Source: a bacterium
GTDB taxonomy: Bacteria > Vulcanimicrobiota > Xenobia > Xenobiales > JADMJV01
Reading direction: 5' to 3'
Length of the DNA: 46,774 nt
Assembly (NCBI GenBank): GCA_030149525.1
Contig: JASBRJ010000116.1
Coordinates: 1 to 46,774 of the forward strand
Positions 23,502-33,057 of this stretch are shown here, one piece after another. The position numbers were made by a program, and so were the translations under genes. Positions within the stretch are counted from its first letter, which is position 1, and every line of letters starts with the position of its first letter. The notes beneath the pieces are model-generated. The model ran no database searches. It was not told the DNA's origin and worked only from the letters and a program-made list of their open reading frames with translations.

Positions 23502-24803
23502 ATGTCACAAAAACGTCGAGCAAGTCGGGGTATGGCGCTTATCGTGGTGCTGGTCCTGATCTCCATACTGGGGATGCTGTTCGGTATTGGAGGCCGCGAA
23601 GACGGCCTCAGTCTTGCCACCGCAGGGCAGTCCACCGAGCGCAATATGGCCTACTTCGTGGCTCAAGGCGCTCTTCAACGGGCCCTCACCGAACTCCGAG
23701 ACGACCCTAACTGGACGGGAGTCACCGGTGCCGATTTCCCGGGTGGGGTCAACCAGACTTACGACGTTCAGCTTTTCAGCAATACCACGGGAGCCCCCAA
23801 GGCCACACCGGCCGGTGTGAAAATTGCTCCCGGAACGACTCTCGTTTTGGCCACCGGTCACATCGGCGACACGTCCCACAAAATGGCCGGCATACTCACC
23901 TCTGCAGGCTCCGACAGTCCCGGTTTTGCCTGCTTAACCCAGGGCGACTTTTACTTGAGCGGAGCGAGAATTGGAGCTTTCGATGCTCCCAACGGAAGTT
24001 TTGCCATTGCGGATCTGAACTTCCAGGAGGGGATGGCCCAGATCGGTAGCTTGAATTCTGTCATTGAAATCAAGACCCAGGCGGCCGACCCAGACGCCGG
24101 AACCCCGGCGCGGCCCACCATCGTGGACGGAAGTATCGCAAGCGATCAGCTCGACGGTAGCGTTGAGACGCAAGATCCCGGTGTCTATGTCATGGACCCC
24201 GACTCCGTCATCGGCGGAGAAAAACGTCTCGACGCGCCCCCAACTCTTAGCTTTGACCCGATCCCCACCTATCTCGGCGGGCCGGACATCTCCGAGAGTG
24301 CCGGGGTGAGGACCCTTCTCCCCGGTCACTACAACTCGCTCAATTTAACCAACGATGCTTATCTCCACTTGGAGCCCGGCGACTACTATTTCAAGGATCT
24401 CTTCCGAACCTTCGACACCAGCCGAATTTACACCAAAGGGAAGGTCCGGATTTTTGTGGGAGGTCGTTGCGCAACAAACGGAACGTCTTCACTCAACCAT
24501 GAAGGCGACCCCCGTAATTGCGAACTCATCATGACCAAAGACGGTTCGACCGTCAGCGACGGAACCGCCGGATGGATTTCCCAGGAAAGCTACGCCTGGG
24601 CCCGGATCAAAGTCCCCCGTGGTAAGCTCGGTGTTTCCGGGACGATTTACGGTGATGTCCAGGCCGATAGCGTCAAGGTGACCGGAGACCCGGACGACTC
24701 GGGAGCCATCAACTTCTTTACCGATCTTGCCGAACCGGGTGGCGGCCCACTGGACGGGGTGGGCGGAACCTTTATCTATTCGTCAACATGGACGGTTCAA
24801 TAA
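23502..24803 (+). CDS. PilX-like minor prepilin / pilus assembly protein
   Basis: 433 residues from ATG 23502 (MSQKRRASRG, then a hydrophobic MALIVVLVLISILGMLFGI helix). An in-frame ATG at 23457 with AAAGG would add 15 residues. A short basic leader followed by G and a helix of about 20 residues matches PilX/GspK-type pseudopilins, as does the FVAQGALQRALTEL stretch typical of PilX N-terminal regions. The remaining 370 residues are beta-rich and contain several DPD-type acidic loops, possibly calcium binding. The next gene overlaps it by 16 bp, so the three prepilin-like genes form one operon. Confidence 0.7.
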   Translation: MSQKRRASRGMALIVVLVLISILGMLFGIGGREDGLSLATAGQSTERNMAYFVAQGALQRALTELRDDPNWTGVTGADFPGGVNQTYDVQLFSNTTGAPKATPAGVKIAPGTTLVLATGHIGDTSHKMAGILTSAGSDSPGFACLTQGDFYLSGARIGAFDAPNGSFAIADLNFQEGMAQIGSLNSVIEIKTQAADPDAGTPARPTIVDGSIASDQLDGSVETQDPGVYVMDPDSVIGGEKRLDAPPTLSFDPIPTYLGGPDISESAGVRTLLPGHYNSLNLTNDAYLHLEPGDYYFKDLFRTFDTSRIYTKGKVRIFVGGRCATNGTSSLNHEGDPRNCELIMTKDGSTVSDGTAGWISQESYAWARIKVPRGKLGVSGTIYGDVQADSVKVTGDPDDSGAINFFTDLAEPGGGPLDGVGGTFIYSSTWTVQ

Positions 24804-25252
24804 AACACAGCAAACAGGGAATGACTCTCCTGGAGCTTATCCTCGCTCTATTTCTTTTCGCGACCCTTGTCCCGCTGTTCGTCGGACTCTGGTCGACTCA
24901 TCACCGCGCGGTGGAAAAGAGTGCGGGGGTTGTTCTGGGAAATAACATCTGTCATCTCATTTTGGAACAGGCCGTGGCGGCAGGCTACAGCGGAGTCGAC
25001 TCGCTGGCCGCCACGACTCTCGCCGACCGAACACTGAGTCTACAAACCTCCATAACCGACTCCAGCACCAGTCCACCCTCTTCCTGGTCCACATCCAAGG
25101 ATTATGTCTGGTCCATGACCGTGACTTCGGGCCCGTCCACCACACCCGCCTTGCGCACTGGGGAAAAGCTGGTCAGTGTGAGGGTGGAATGGACGGAGAG
25201 AGGCCGGAATCAAACCGTTCAAGCCTCCACTCTTCTGGTGGACAACCCGTGA
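24788..25252 (+). CDS. PilV-like type IV minor prepilin
   Basis: 154 residues. Leader MDGSIKHSKQG, then a prepilin cleavage site before MTLLELILALFLFATLVPLF, with Glu at position five of the mature protein as needed for pilin packing. The soluble part is short and Ser/Thr-rich. It overlaps the preceding gene by 16 bp and ends on a TGA that overlaps the GTG of the next gene. It is likely a minor pilin or pseudopilin of a type IV pilus or type II secretion machine. Confidence 0.8.
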   Translation: MDGSIKHSKQGMTLLELILALFLFATLVPLFVGLWSTHHRAVEKSAGVVLGNNICHLILEQAVAAGYSGVDSLAATTLADRTLSLQTSITDSSTSPPSSWSTSKDYVWSMTVTSGPSTTPALRTGEKLVSVRVEWTERGRNQTVQASTLLVDNP

Positions 25253-25890
25253 GGCAGCTTCAACGAAGAAGAGGAGAAACCGGAACCACGCTGGTCGAAC
25301 TAGCCGTTGCTTCTTTTCTCCTCGCCATTCTTTTAGGACTGACGCACCTGGCTCTCATCGAGGGGGTGAAGAAGCAGAAATCCCTTCGAGAAGACATCGC
25401 CCTTCAGCAAGATGCCCTGGCGCTCTTGGCTCGCATATCAAGAGAGGCCTCCGAGGGTCACTCCGGCACCTTCTGGCCCGACCGAAGCACGAACTCCATC
25501 CTCACCATGCCCGGGGGAGCCCCGGTGGGTTTCGTCTTCTTATCACCAAGAGACGGCGCCGGGCGGATTCAACTCGACCCCTCCAACAACCGACCTGTGT
25601 GGCAAAAAAGAGTTTGCTACTACTTCGAACCGGCTAACGGAAAAGTGTATCGTGCTGAAGATTCTCTAGCCGCCCCCTCGTCCACCGCCCCACCCAGGGA
25701 CGACTCTAAAACAACTCAGTGGTTTAAGGACAATCGCCCCGGCGATCCTCTTCCCGGGGTGGTAGAGTCCTTCGAAGTGGAAGTAGGCGACACTTTGGAA
25801 CAGTTAAAGTTCAACATCACGCTCAGCACCCAGCAGGGTCCGAGAAAAAAAGAACTGGAGTTTCTTACTAACGCGACTTTGACGAAGTAG
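25249..25890 (+). CDS. PilW-like type IV minor prepilin
   Basis: 213 residues from a GTG at 25249 that overlaps the previous stop (GTGA). An upstream in-frame ATG at 25189 would put 20 odd residues before the leader. Leader RQLQRRRGETG, then TTLVELAVASFLLAILLGLTHLAL, again with Glu five. Then comes the QQDALALLARISREASEGHSG helix common in PilW-like proteins. The mature domain is beta-rich. It ends in a 23-bp convergent overlap with the gene on the minus strand. Confidence 0.8.
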   Translation: MRQLQRRRGETGTTLVELAVASFLLAILLGLTHLALIEGVKKQKSLREDIALQQDALALLARISREASEGHSGTFWPDRSTNSILTMPGGAPVGFVFLSPRDGAGRIQLDPSNNRPVWQKRVCYYFEPANGKVYRAEDSLAAPSSTAPPRDDSKTTQWFKDNRPGDPLPGVVESFEVEVGDTLEQLKFNITLSTQQGPRKKELEFLTNATLTK

Positions 25891-26161
25891 AGCTTTCCGA
25901 CGGGCTCTCCCACATCTTCTCCACGCCCACCCGGGGACCGTAGGAGTCGGCGGCGGTGGACAAAATCCAACGGGCGTCTTCGGAAAAGCCTGGTTTTTTC
26001 ACCTTAACCTGGAGATCAAGCGATCCACTCACCGGTCTTTCAGCGGTTTGAGCCTGCTCCACAGCACTCTCCGGCTCCACCGCTCGCGGCCTGGAAAGAA
26101 ACATAACCCCGGCCGCAACGATTGCCAAAACCACAGCCAGTTCAATCTTGCGCTTCTTCAC
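25868..26161 (-). CDS. Small membrane-anchored protein
   Basis: 97 residues: a basic N-terminus, one transmembrane helix (IELAVVLAIVAAGVMFL, about 6-22), then a charged periplasmic-type tail ending in a Ser/Lys-rich segment. No family is recognised. It overlaps the convergent prepilin gene by 23 bp. It lies 46 bp downstream of the large gene ending at 26208 and may belong to that transcript. Confidence 0.55.
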   Translation of the reverse strand: MKKRKIELAVVLAIVAAGVMFLSRPRAVEPESAVEQAQTAERPVSGSLDLQVKVKKPGFSEDARWILSTAADSYGPRVGVEKMWESPSESSTSSKSR

Positions 26162-26207
26162 TCCACCATTCTAAACGCCGCCGGTGACCTTGTCTATGCC
26201 GTCCCCA

Positions 26208-28361
26208 TCAACCAAACGCTCGATAGTAGGAGCGCCCGGAAACAAGAATCTCATGGTTTGAGACGACGAACCCGAGAAGGTCGATGGTGGCGAGGAGTCG
26301 ATCCGCTTCTAAAAACTCGCCTTGTTGCCTCAGCTGGTGGCCCACATTGTTCCGGACCGCTTCCATGTAAGCGGTGTAGATACGCCCCGAGTTTTCGAAG
26401 AACTGCCTGAAGCCGGGCTCTAAGTCTTCTTGGAGCCGACCCTGTAGAGCTTGTGACAGAGCGCCCGGGAGTCGACGCTTGCTGGAATGGAAGAACCAGG
26501 CGCTCAGGCCACTGGCGGTCACTCGTCGCTTCAACCAATCGCCGAAGTTGAGTCGACCTCGACTTCCTCTTATCCACACTTCCGCTCGGAGAGCGTTGGT
26601 CAAGTCACAATAGGAGACTCCCTGAAGTCTTCCATAAAGCCTGTCAAACTGCTTCTCCTCACCCTTCAACTGACAGATATGGGCCAGGTATTCAACGACA
26701 AACATGCTTTCTGAAACAGAGACATCCTCAGCATCCAGTTCGCTTTCCTTTTCAACGGACATGAGGCGCAAGGCCGCTTCGCGTCCCTCCTCGATGCGTT
26801 CCTGAGCCAGCAAGAGTTCCAGTTCCATTCGCTCAATCAGTCGCTTCTCGCTCTTATCTTCGAGGTGTCGCTCTTTGAGCTCTCGGCAGAGCACGAGAGC
26901 GGAATCACAGTCTCCCTCTCGGCGAAGAAAAAGGACTTCCAGCAAAGGATTCTCTGGTCGGACCTGGGGCTCACGCTCGCCCTCCAACTCAAGACAGATA
27001 AGAACCAGATCTCGAGCGGTGCTCAAGCGCTCGGAGCGACCTTCCAAAGGAAGCGCCCAGAGCTGTTGAGCGGTTTGTGCGATCAACTTGTTAGGATGAT
27101 AGTTGATGCGCTCCGACTGTTTCAAATACTGCTCCAAACGGACCAGGCCCTGAGAGTCACTCGTTATGAGATCGGAGTTTTGAGACGTTCGGTCCTCGTT
27201 GAGGTGAGCCTTGAACTGTGTAGCCCAGCTGTTAAGCTCAGTGTCTTGCGGCAAACTGTCCAGCAATGGAATGAGCTCTCTATTGGCCAAGCGCCAGCGT
27301 AAATCCGACCGGATGATTTCGCGCACGAATTCCTGAGTCTTCTGCCTCAAGAATTCCAGCATACGTCTGAACTCGGCGTTCTGCACGATCCCTGCCCCAC
27401 CCAGGTCGCGTGTAAGGCCGCGGGTGACGATCACGGCACTGACTCCGGGACCGAGCGTCGTGGAGGGGACTCGATAGCAGATGCCGTTGCGGAGAATGAC
27501 GATTCCCTGTCTCTGGGCCTTAGGCCCCGAAGCCAGATAGATGGCAGCAGAAAAGTCCTCATCGATCTCCTCGATTCGGGTCAGCTCTCCGTATTGACTG
27601 ATCTTCTGAAGACTCTCTCGCCCTTGCAAACACAACTGCCCCACGAACTCGTTGGTGTAAGCCGGAGCGTGGAATAATCCGAAAATCCCTTTATTGTTGA
27701 GAGAAAGCTTGAGAGGCGCTAGACGCCCTGTCTTCAGAATCTGAAGAAGCGAAGGTGCCCTTTTCAATCTCTGGCTGAGAAAGCGGAACGGCCTTTCCAC
27801 CACAACTCGATTGAACTCGAGAGTTTTCTCACCAGGACCAACCTTCCATTCCTGTCCATCAAATCGGTAGCTGATGGTACAGCTAGAGAGAGCCGCCTCT
27901 TGACCAGCGGCAAACCTGGAAAGCCCGCTTAAGAGGAGAGCCAGGTGAAGCGAACTGCTTTCGGCATCTTTTTGAAAGAGCGCCTGGGACGGATTCTCAA
28001 ACTGAGACTCCTGGAATTCGGTGCCGTCGAACTCGACCACCACTTTGGAGCCATCAGAAAAGACTCGGAAGAATGTTGCTGCCCCGCAAACCGCCAATCC
28101 CAGCGCTTCCAGAACGAAGAGCGCCGGGTCCTTCAGGGAATACTGCTCCAGCTTATGGAGTGCTTTGTCGGCGGCCACCGAAAACGAGCCGCTCTCTACC
28201 GCCTCTCCCTCCTGCCTCAATCCGGCCAGCAGTTCGTTGAGGCCCTGCACTTGCTTTTCCGTCATGAAACCCCACTTCCCAACTCTCTTCAGATTCACTT
28301 CCGCCCCGTTGGAAGACCGCTTATCGACCACAGCTAACCGCTCATCCGTCAAGCAGGTCAT
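26208..28361 (-). CDS. Large soluble protein of unknown function
   Basis: 717 residues if started at the ATG at 28361 (AAGGAC upstream); ATG 28265 is an alternative and gives 685. The frame extends to 28481, but that would run into the divergent secreted-protein gene. No signal peptide or membrane helix. The first 200 residues contain LFVLEALGLAVCGAATFFRV followed by VVVEFDGTEF. That spacing loosely recalls a degenerate GHKL ATPase N-box and DxG box, but key residues are not conserved, so this is only a guess. The second half is helical with TPR-like character (LFLRREGDCDSALVLCRELKERH...). Protein-protein interaction is plausible. Confidence 0.65.
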   Translation of the reverse strand: MTCLTDERLAVVDKRSSNGAEVNLKRVGKWGFMTEKQVQGLNELLAGLRQEGEAVESGSFSVAADKALHKLEQYSLKDPALFVLEALGLAVCGAATFFRVFSDGSKVVVEFDGTEFQESQFENPSQALFQKDAESSSLHLALLLSGLSRFAAGQEAALSSCTISYRFDGQEWKVGPGEKTLEFNRVVVERPFRFLSQRLKRAPSLLQILKTGRLAPLKLSLNNKGIFGLFHAPAYTNEFVGQLCLQGRESLQKISQYGELTRIEEIDEDFSAAIYLASGPKAQRQGIVILRNGICYRVPSTTLGPGVSAVIVTRGLTRDLGGAGIVQNAEFRRMLEFLRQKTQEFVREIIRSDLRWRLANRELIPLLDSLPQDTELNSWATQFKAHLNEDRTSQNSDLITSDSQGLVRLEQYLKQSERINYHPNKLIAQTAQQLWALPLEGRSERLSTARDLVLICLELEGEREPQVRPENPLLEVLFLRREGDCDSALVLCRELKERHLEDKSEKRLIERMELELLLAQERIEEGREAALRLMSVEKESELDAEDVSVSESMFVVEYLAHICQLKGEEKQFDRLYGRLQGVSYCDLTNALRAEVWIRGSRGRLNFGDWLKRRVTASGLSAWFFHSSKRRLPGALSQALQGRLQEDLEPGFRQFFENSGRIYTAYMEAVRNNVGHQLRQQGEFLEADRLLATIDLLGFVVSNHEILVSGRSYYRAFG

Positions 28362-28440
28362 GTGTCCTTCGATATGGATATAATCAGGAGGACGAGGAGA
28401 GCTATCAGCACCCGTCCGCAAACGATCTGAGGGAGGATTT

Positions 28441-28800
28441 GTGAGGAAAAAACTCTGCGGCACATTTGTCGCACTTCTCATCTTTATTGCGTTAGCCCCG
28501 GCTCAAGCCGGAACCTGGCGCTCAACAACCGGAAACATGTTCCACTTTTACCCTGGAGGAGCTATGGAAGCTTATGTCCAGGGCAACGTTTACAACGGCC
28601 GATGGTGGTGGACCCAGAACCCTTACCAGTTTCAGTACAACTTCGGTTACAAGACGATCACCGTCAATGTCAAAGGTCAGGGTGCCATCGCTTTAGAGCC
28701 CGGCCGCAACCCGTCATACTGGTCTATGATCGCCCGTCGAGGTTCGGAAGAGAAACGTCCGGATACGACCAGCTGGTTCATGGAACAGGTTGATCCGTAG
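28441..28800 (+). CDS. Small secreted Trp-rich protein, paralog 1
   Basis: 119 residues from a GTG start with GGGAGGA four bases upstream. Sec signal peptide to about residue 23 (LAPAQA). The mature protein starts GTWRSTTGNMFHFYPGG and continues with YNGRWWWTQNPYQFQYN and VNVKGQGAIA. It is about 95 residues, likely a small beta-barrel or beta-sandwich. No family is recognised; it could be a lipid or carbohydrate binder, which is inference only. It ends eight bases before its paralog and is a tandem duplicate. Confidence 0.7.
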   Translation: MRKKLCGTFVALLIFIALAPAQAGTWRSTTGNMFHFYPGGAMEAYVQGNVYNGRWWWTQNPYQFQYNFGYKTITVNVKGQGAIALEPGRNPSYWSMIARRGSEEKRPDTTSWFMEQVDP

Positions 28801-28808
28801 GAGATTCC

Positions 28809-29174
28809 ATGAAACAAAGGTTCATCGTTTTTTTAGCAGCCTTTTTCGTCCTTGCAGCGTTGCTTCCGGCCCAAGCCGGAACCTGGCGCTCAACAACCGG
28901 AAACATGTTCCACTTTTATCCAGGGGGCGCCATGGAGGCCTATGTTCAAGGTCGCTCCTACAACGGGAACTGGTGGTGGACCCGAAGCCCTTATCAGTTC
29001 CAATACAATATCTACGGATTCGGGGGAACCTGCACCGTCAACATCAAGGGTCAGGGAGCTATCGCCTCCTATCCCGGGCAGGCACCTTCCTACTGGAGTC
29101 AGCTCGGTTCTCGAGGTGGCAAAACGGACAAGCCGGACACAACCAGTTGGTTCATGACCACTATCGACCCGTAG
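28809..29174 (+). CDS. Small secreted Trp-rich protein, paralog 2
   Basis: 121 residues with TAGGAG before the ATG. Own signal peptide (LLPAQA), then a mature start whose first 25 residues match paralog 1 at every position. The central loop carries a three-residue insert (YGFGGT against GYK). The TTSWFM end is conserved. Both copies keep the WWW core and the GQGAIA strand. A strong terminator follows, so the two genes form a bicistron. Confidence 0.7.
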   Translation: MKQRFIVFLAAFFVLAALLPAQAGTWRSTTGNMFHFYPGGAMEAYVQGRSYNGNWWWTRSPYQFQYNIYGFGGTCTVNIKGQGAIASYPGQAPSYWSQLGSRGGKTDKPDTTSWFMTTIDP

Positions 29175-29191
29175 ATCAACTCGAACCATGG

Positions 29192-29222
29192 AAAAGCCGG
29201 TCGGTGCGACCGGCTTTTTTTG
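29192..29222. terminator. Rho-independent terminator after the secreted-paralog bicistron
   Basis: Stem AAAAGCCGGTCG (29192-29203) / CGACCGGCTTTT (29207-29218), GTG loop, then a T-run. It is T-rich on both sides and can also stop the convergent CHAT gene ending at 29224. Confidence 0.9.
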
Positions 29223-29223
29223 T

Positions 29224-32112
29224 TTAGCGCCAATCTCCCAGCAGGATGAACGGTGCCCAATAGGCTGGATGCGCATACTCCGTCCCCAACTGATGGATCT
29301 GGGCCTTTTGAAGTGAGGCGGCAAGACTGGAACCGTTCTTCAACTCCCCGTAAAACTGAGCCATCAGCTCTCTGGTAGACTCGTCTTCCACTTTCCACAG
29401 AGTGGCTACGACGCTCGGCGCACCGGCAACCCAAAAGGCTTCGGCCAAACTGGTTACCTCGGCTCCGGGATTAGAATTGCCCAAAGCGGTGGAGCAAGCC
29501 GACATGGTGACAAGACGGGTTCCCGAGAGCTTAAGATCAAAGATCTCAGGCGGGTGCAGTCGCCCACTTTCCTTGGACCCGGCGAGAGTAATGAAGGAAG
29601 CGTTGGGGTCGCGGTTATTCAGCGTCCCGTGAGTGGCCAGATGAAGATAACCCGCCCCCGAGCTTTCACTCTTGAGTCTGGCCTTGGTCGCCTCGGCCCC
29701 CAAGAGCACCTTGCTCTTGGGAAAGACCTTCTTCAGTTCTTCAACCTCCTGAGCCGCACCCGGGAGACTGCCGTCGGGGTTACCCAGGGCGATCAGCTGT
29801 CCAGAGTTCGAATTGTGCGCCTGAAGAAGGGCCAAATCGCTTGCCTTACTCAACACGACAAGCCTCTTTCTCTGAATGAGAAACTCGGGTCCCGTCTCTG
29901 TCTTTCGTGCCAGCCCCGCAAAAGGGAGATAGTGAAGGTGTCCTGTGGGAACAATAGCGACCGTTTTAGCCGAAGCGATCTCTTTTTCCACCGGCTCCAA
30001 CAGCAACTCGTGAAGACGATAAAAAATCTTCGCGTATTCATGTCCGCGGCTGCCGTCATCGTTCCAGGAAATGGGCGGTGGCGGAAAGCGCCCTACGATC
30101 GATCGATAGCGACGAACCAGGCGGCTCAGCTCTTTGCTCTCCACCGAAACAGTTCGAATGGCATAATCCGTGGGGGTAACGGCGAAGATGTAGAGTGTTC
30201 CGTCTTCGGCGGGAAAATACTGGAGAACGACTGTATCGGCGGGAATGCGAGCTTGCAACTTGCTGAACTCCACAGGATCCACGAACAGCATGGTCGCGTA
30301 TTCAGGATGGGTCTCCCGAAGCTCTCGAGCTTTGGTCACAAACTCTTGTTTATTGGAGGCGATAAGACTTCCCGAGTTGGCCGGTGGCGGCGCTGTCGTT
30401 GGGAGCGTTGTTTCGGCAGCCTGCTCTTGCTCCAGAGCTCTGAGGCGAACCTGCTGCTGTTGCACCGCTCTCAAAGGCGCTGCTTCGCCTGTCTGAAGCT
30501 GAGATGAGGTCTGCAGCTTCTTCTGTTCCGTGAGCGTTGCCATAGCTTCTTTGGCGTCGCCTTTTTGGGCTTCCAGGCGAGCGAGCAAGGAGAAGGCACG
30601 AGAGTAGTGATGCTGCTCCTGTGGAGCAACACCGAACTGAACGGCCCGCTCACGAATCTTCTGCACCACGGGTCTGAGAGTGTTCACGGCCAGCTCAGAC
30701 TGCCCGGCCGCCTGCTGCTGGGAGGCTTTGTTAATCTGAGCCACTAGAGCCCCTAACTGGTGCTGGTGCGTGGAGGAAAGACGACTCAGTCTCTCATTGT
30801 TTTGACTCGACAATTCGGGCCAGTCGATGAGAAGCTCTATCTCCCGAAGAGGTGCATCGGCAGCTTGAAACTTCGCAAGAGCTGTCTGAAAACTGCTTTC
30901 GGGGGAGCTACCGGCCGCCTGGCTGAGCTGCCCTTTTCTTCGAGCGGCTTCCCCTTCCAGCAATGAAAAGCGGGGAGAATCGGAAACTCGAAGCCCGGGA
31001 AACTCCTCTTGAAACTGACTTGAGAGAGCGGTCAGCCTTCTCCGGAGTTCGACCACGTGCTGCTCTGCCCGACCGAGCCAGGAGGTGGCACCACTGGTGT
31101 CGCCCGAGCCTAAAAGAGCCTCCGACCTCACCAACTCAAGCTCAGGCAAAGCAAAGTCAAGTTCAAAATTCTGGGAGTTTCCCGACGAACTCCAACCGTT
31201 CCAAAGTTCCATCTCCTCATCAGCGAGATCCTGGACCTCAAGTTCCTCGAAACGAGCGCTCTCTCGCAACCAGAAATCCTGACACTCTCTAGCCCAGGCC
31301 CAATGCTGGGGGTCGCTCTGACTTGCCGGGTCTATCCGTTGCAGAAGGGCCAGGGCTTTTCGCCGCGCTGAAAGATGGGCCGCAAGACCCGTTCGAGGTA
31401 GTGCTTGGAAGCGAGTGGTGAGAGCGATATATTCCTGGAGAGCGTTCTCTGCGCTCAACTCCGTAGCGTACCGATAAGCCAGTTCATTCTGGCCACTGTC
31501 ATAAGCCGCTCTCATCCGAGCGAGGCTCAAAGTCGCTCCAGGCGTCTCCGTATTTCTCAACTGATATTGGGCCAATGCCGAACTGGGCAGACCGACGGCG
31601 GAGTAGGAGACAACCTCCGTGCCTGCGATCCCCAATCGGCTCGACTGCAATCCTCGAAGGGCTGCCTCGGTACCCAAGCGCGCACCCGCCTCCCCGATCT
31701 TCGCTCCCTCGGCTCCGATTTCGGACGCCTCTCGTGTGATTTCACCGGTCCCTTTGAGCAACTCATTGAGGTCGGAAAAATTGATCATCCCGGTCTCACT
31801 CTGGCGGGCCAGCTTATCACCCAGCGCTTCCATGTCTTGACCCTTTTTTGAGACGATCTCCGCCTTGCGGTTTATCTCAAGAATCCGGGCATCTATGGAG
31901 CGGAGAACGGTATTGAGATCGGGGAGTCTCTTCACGGTGTAGGCCTTGTCCCCCAACTGCTGGGCCAGGCTGCTCGCCCGCATGAGATAGCGGGCTCGCT
32001 CTTCCTCGGCAGTTTCAGCCAAGACCGAACCGCTCAGAGCCAAAAGAGAGAGACTTATGATGACCAAACGACAACGCAACGACATAGAAAATACACTTCC
32101 GTGAACCCTCAC
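29224..32112 (-). CDS. Secreted CHAT domain protease (CHAT-1)
   Basis: 962 residues from a GTG at 32112 preceded by GAGGAG; ATG 32085 is an alternative and places the Sec signal peptide right at the N-terminus (LSLLALSGSVLAE). The middle is helical with TPR-like and coiled-coil stretches. The C-terminal 320 residues are a CHAT protease of the caspase/separase clan. Catalytic His is in HLATHGTLN (residue 828) and Cys in MSACSTALG (residue 873), followed by AFWVAGAPSVVATLWKV. Both catalytic residues are intact. The signal peptide places it outside the cytoplasm, unlike most described CHAT effectors. A paralog lies at 41169-44315. Confidence 0.88.
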   Translation of the reverse strand: MRVHGSVFSMSLRCRLVIISLSLLALSGSVLAETAEEERARYLMRASSLAQQLGDKAYTVKRLPDLNTVLRSIDARILEINRKAEIVSKKGQDMEALGDKLARQSETGMINFSDLNELLKGTGEITREASEIGAEGAKIGEAGARLGTEAALRGLQSSRLGIAGTEVVSYSAVGLPSSALAQYQLRNTETPGATLSLARMRAAYDSGQNELAYRYATELSAENALQEYIALTTRFQALPRTGLAAHLSARRKALALLQRIDPASQSDPQHWAWARECQDFWLRESARFEELEVQDLADEEMELWNGWSSSGNSQNFELDFALPELELVRSEALLGSGDTSGATSWLGRAEQHVVELRRRLTALSSQFQEEFPGLRVSDSPRFSLLEGEAARRKGQLSQAAGSSPESSFQTALAKFQAADAPLREIELLIDWPELSSQNNERLSRLSSTHQHQLGALVAQINKASQQQAAGQSELAVNTLRPVVQKIRERAVQFGVAPQEQHHYSRAFSLLARLEAQKGDAKEAMATLTEQKKLQTSSQLQTGEAAPLRAVQQQQVRLRALEQEQAAETTLPTTAPPPANSGSLIASNKQEFVTKARELRETHPEYATMLFVDPVEFSKLQARIPADTVVLQYFPAEDGTLYIFAVTPTDYAIRTVSVESKELSRLVRRYRSIVGRFPPPPISWNDDGSRGHEYAKIFYRLHELLLEPVEKEIASAKTVAIVPTGHLHYLPFAGLARKTETGPEFLIQRKRLVVLSKASDLALLQAHNSNSGQLIALGNPDGSLPGAAQEVEELKKVFPKSKVLLGAEATKARLKSESSGAGYLHLATHGTLNNRDPNASFITLAGSKESGRLHPPEIFDLKLSGTRLVTMSACSTALGNSNPGAEVTSLAEAFWVAGAPSVVATLWKVEDESTRELMAQFYGELKNGSSLAASLQKAQIHQLGTEYAHPAYWAPFILLGDWR

Positions 32113-32187
32113 GGATCTCCTCACTCATTTAAGCTTGCACGACTCAGATCAAAGTAAAATTGTCGAGCACCGAGAAACCGATCCAAA

Positions 32188-33057
32188 ATGCGAACCCGAT
32201 TCCTTTCCATATTGCTCCTTCTCTTGCTTCAGCCCACCCTCGGGGAGGCCGACTTCGTTGCTCTCATCTGCGATCTGAAAGGAACCGCTGAATGGAGGGC
32301 AGACTCCCAGACAATTTGGCAGAGCGCCTCCATTCTCGGCCGGCTCGGTGACCGGGCCGAACTCCGACTCGATGCCGGCACCACCGTGACCATCAACTTC
32401 GTTAGGGGCGGGAGCCGAGCAACACTCCTTGGACCATGTCGAGCCGAACTCAGCGAGGAGAGTGTTCGTCTGCTGGAGGGTGATCCTCAAAGTTTGTCCG
32501 TTCTAAAACCGAAAAAGCGAGTCGGCACGCTTTATCCCAAAGCTTTGAATCTGAACAGAATGGGCGGTCTGGTGCGCCCCCAAGATTCGGGAGAGCCACG
32601 TTGGACGACCGACGCCGTTGTTCTACCCGGGAAGAACCGTCTCACCTGGCAAACATCACCGCGCTATCGCTTCTATCAGGTGGAGCTAACCAGCGATGCG
32701 GACGAGCAGACATCTGTGCTCGAGAGAACCGAAGAGAGTGGAGTCGAAACTCTTCTAGACGCGGACACAATCTATCTGGTGTCTTTACGAGCCTACACAG
32801 CCGGCAATGAAACTCCCGATTTTAGCTGGAACGGAAGCTTGGAAACCTTGAGCGAGGCGTGCCGAGACGAGCTGTCTCGCCAGCCTCGCGAGAGCGTGAC
32901 CGACAAGGTTATCCTTCTCTCGCATCTGGTCCATCTTGAACTGTATCAGCCCGCTCGCGAACTCTGCCGCGAGATCGTGGCTCAGAGACCGGACGAGCCT
33001 CTACTGCAGGAACTATTGCAATCACTCGTCCGGTTCGGAGCCGCTCGGGGACTCTGA
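32188..33057 (+). CDS. Secreted FecR-like domain protein
   Basis: 289 residues with a Sec signal peptide (to about residue 20). Residues about 23-105 follow the FecR pattern: a beta-rich GTAEWRADSQTIWQSASILGRLGDRAELRLDAGT stretch, then VTINFVRGG. A fibronectin-like beta segment follows at about 125-205, and a helical end resembling a TPR pair (VHLELYQPARELCREIVAQRPDEP). FecR-like proteins sense or transmit envelope signals. It is divergent from CHAT-1 and lies opposite the kinase operon, so it may feed the same envelope response. It overlaps the convergent gene by 36 bp. Confidence 0.65.
   Translation: MRTRFLSILLLLLLQPTLGEADFVALICDLKGTAEWRADSQTIWQSASILGRLGDRAELRLDAGTTVTINFVRGGSRATLLGPCRAELSEESVRLLEGDPQSLSVLKPKKRVGTLYPKALNLNRMGGLVRPQDSGEPRWTTDAVVLPGKNRLTWQTSPRYRFYQVELTSDADEQTSVLERTEESGVETLLDADTIYLVSLRAYTAGNETPDFSWNGSLETLSEACRDELSRQPRESVTDKVILLSHLVHLELYQPARELCREIVAQRPDEPLLQELLQSLVRFGAARGL

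Noticed and set aside
29554-30507. 317-residue plus-strand ORF
   Set aside because: It is antisense to CHAT-1, which has intact catalytic motifs and a signal peptide.
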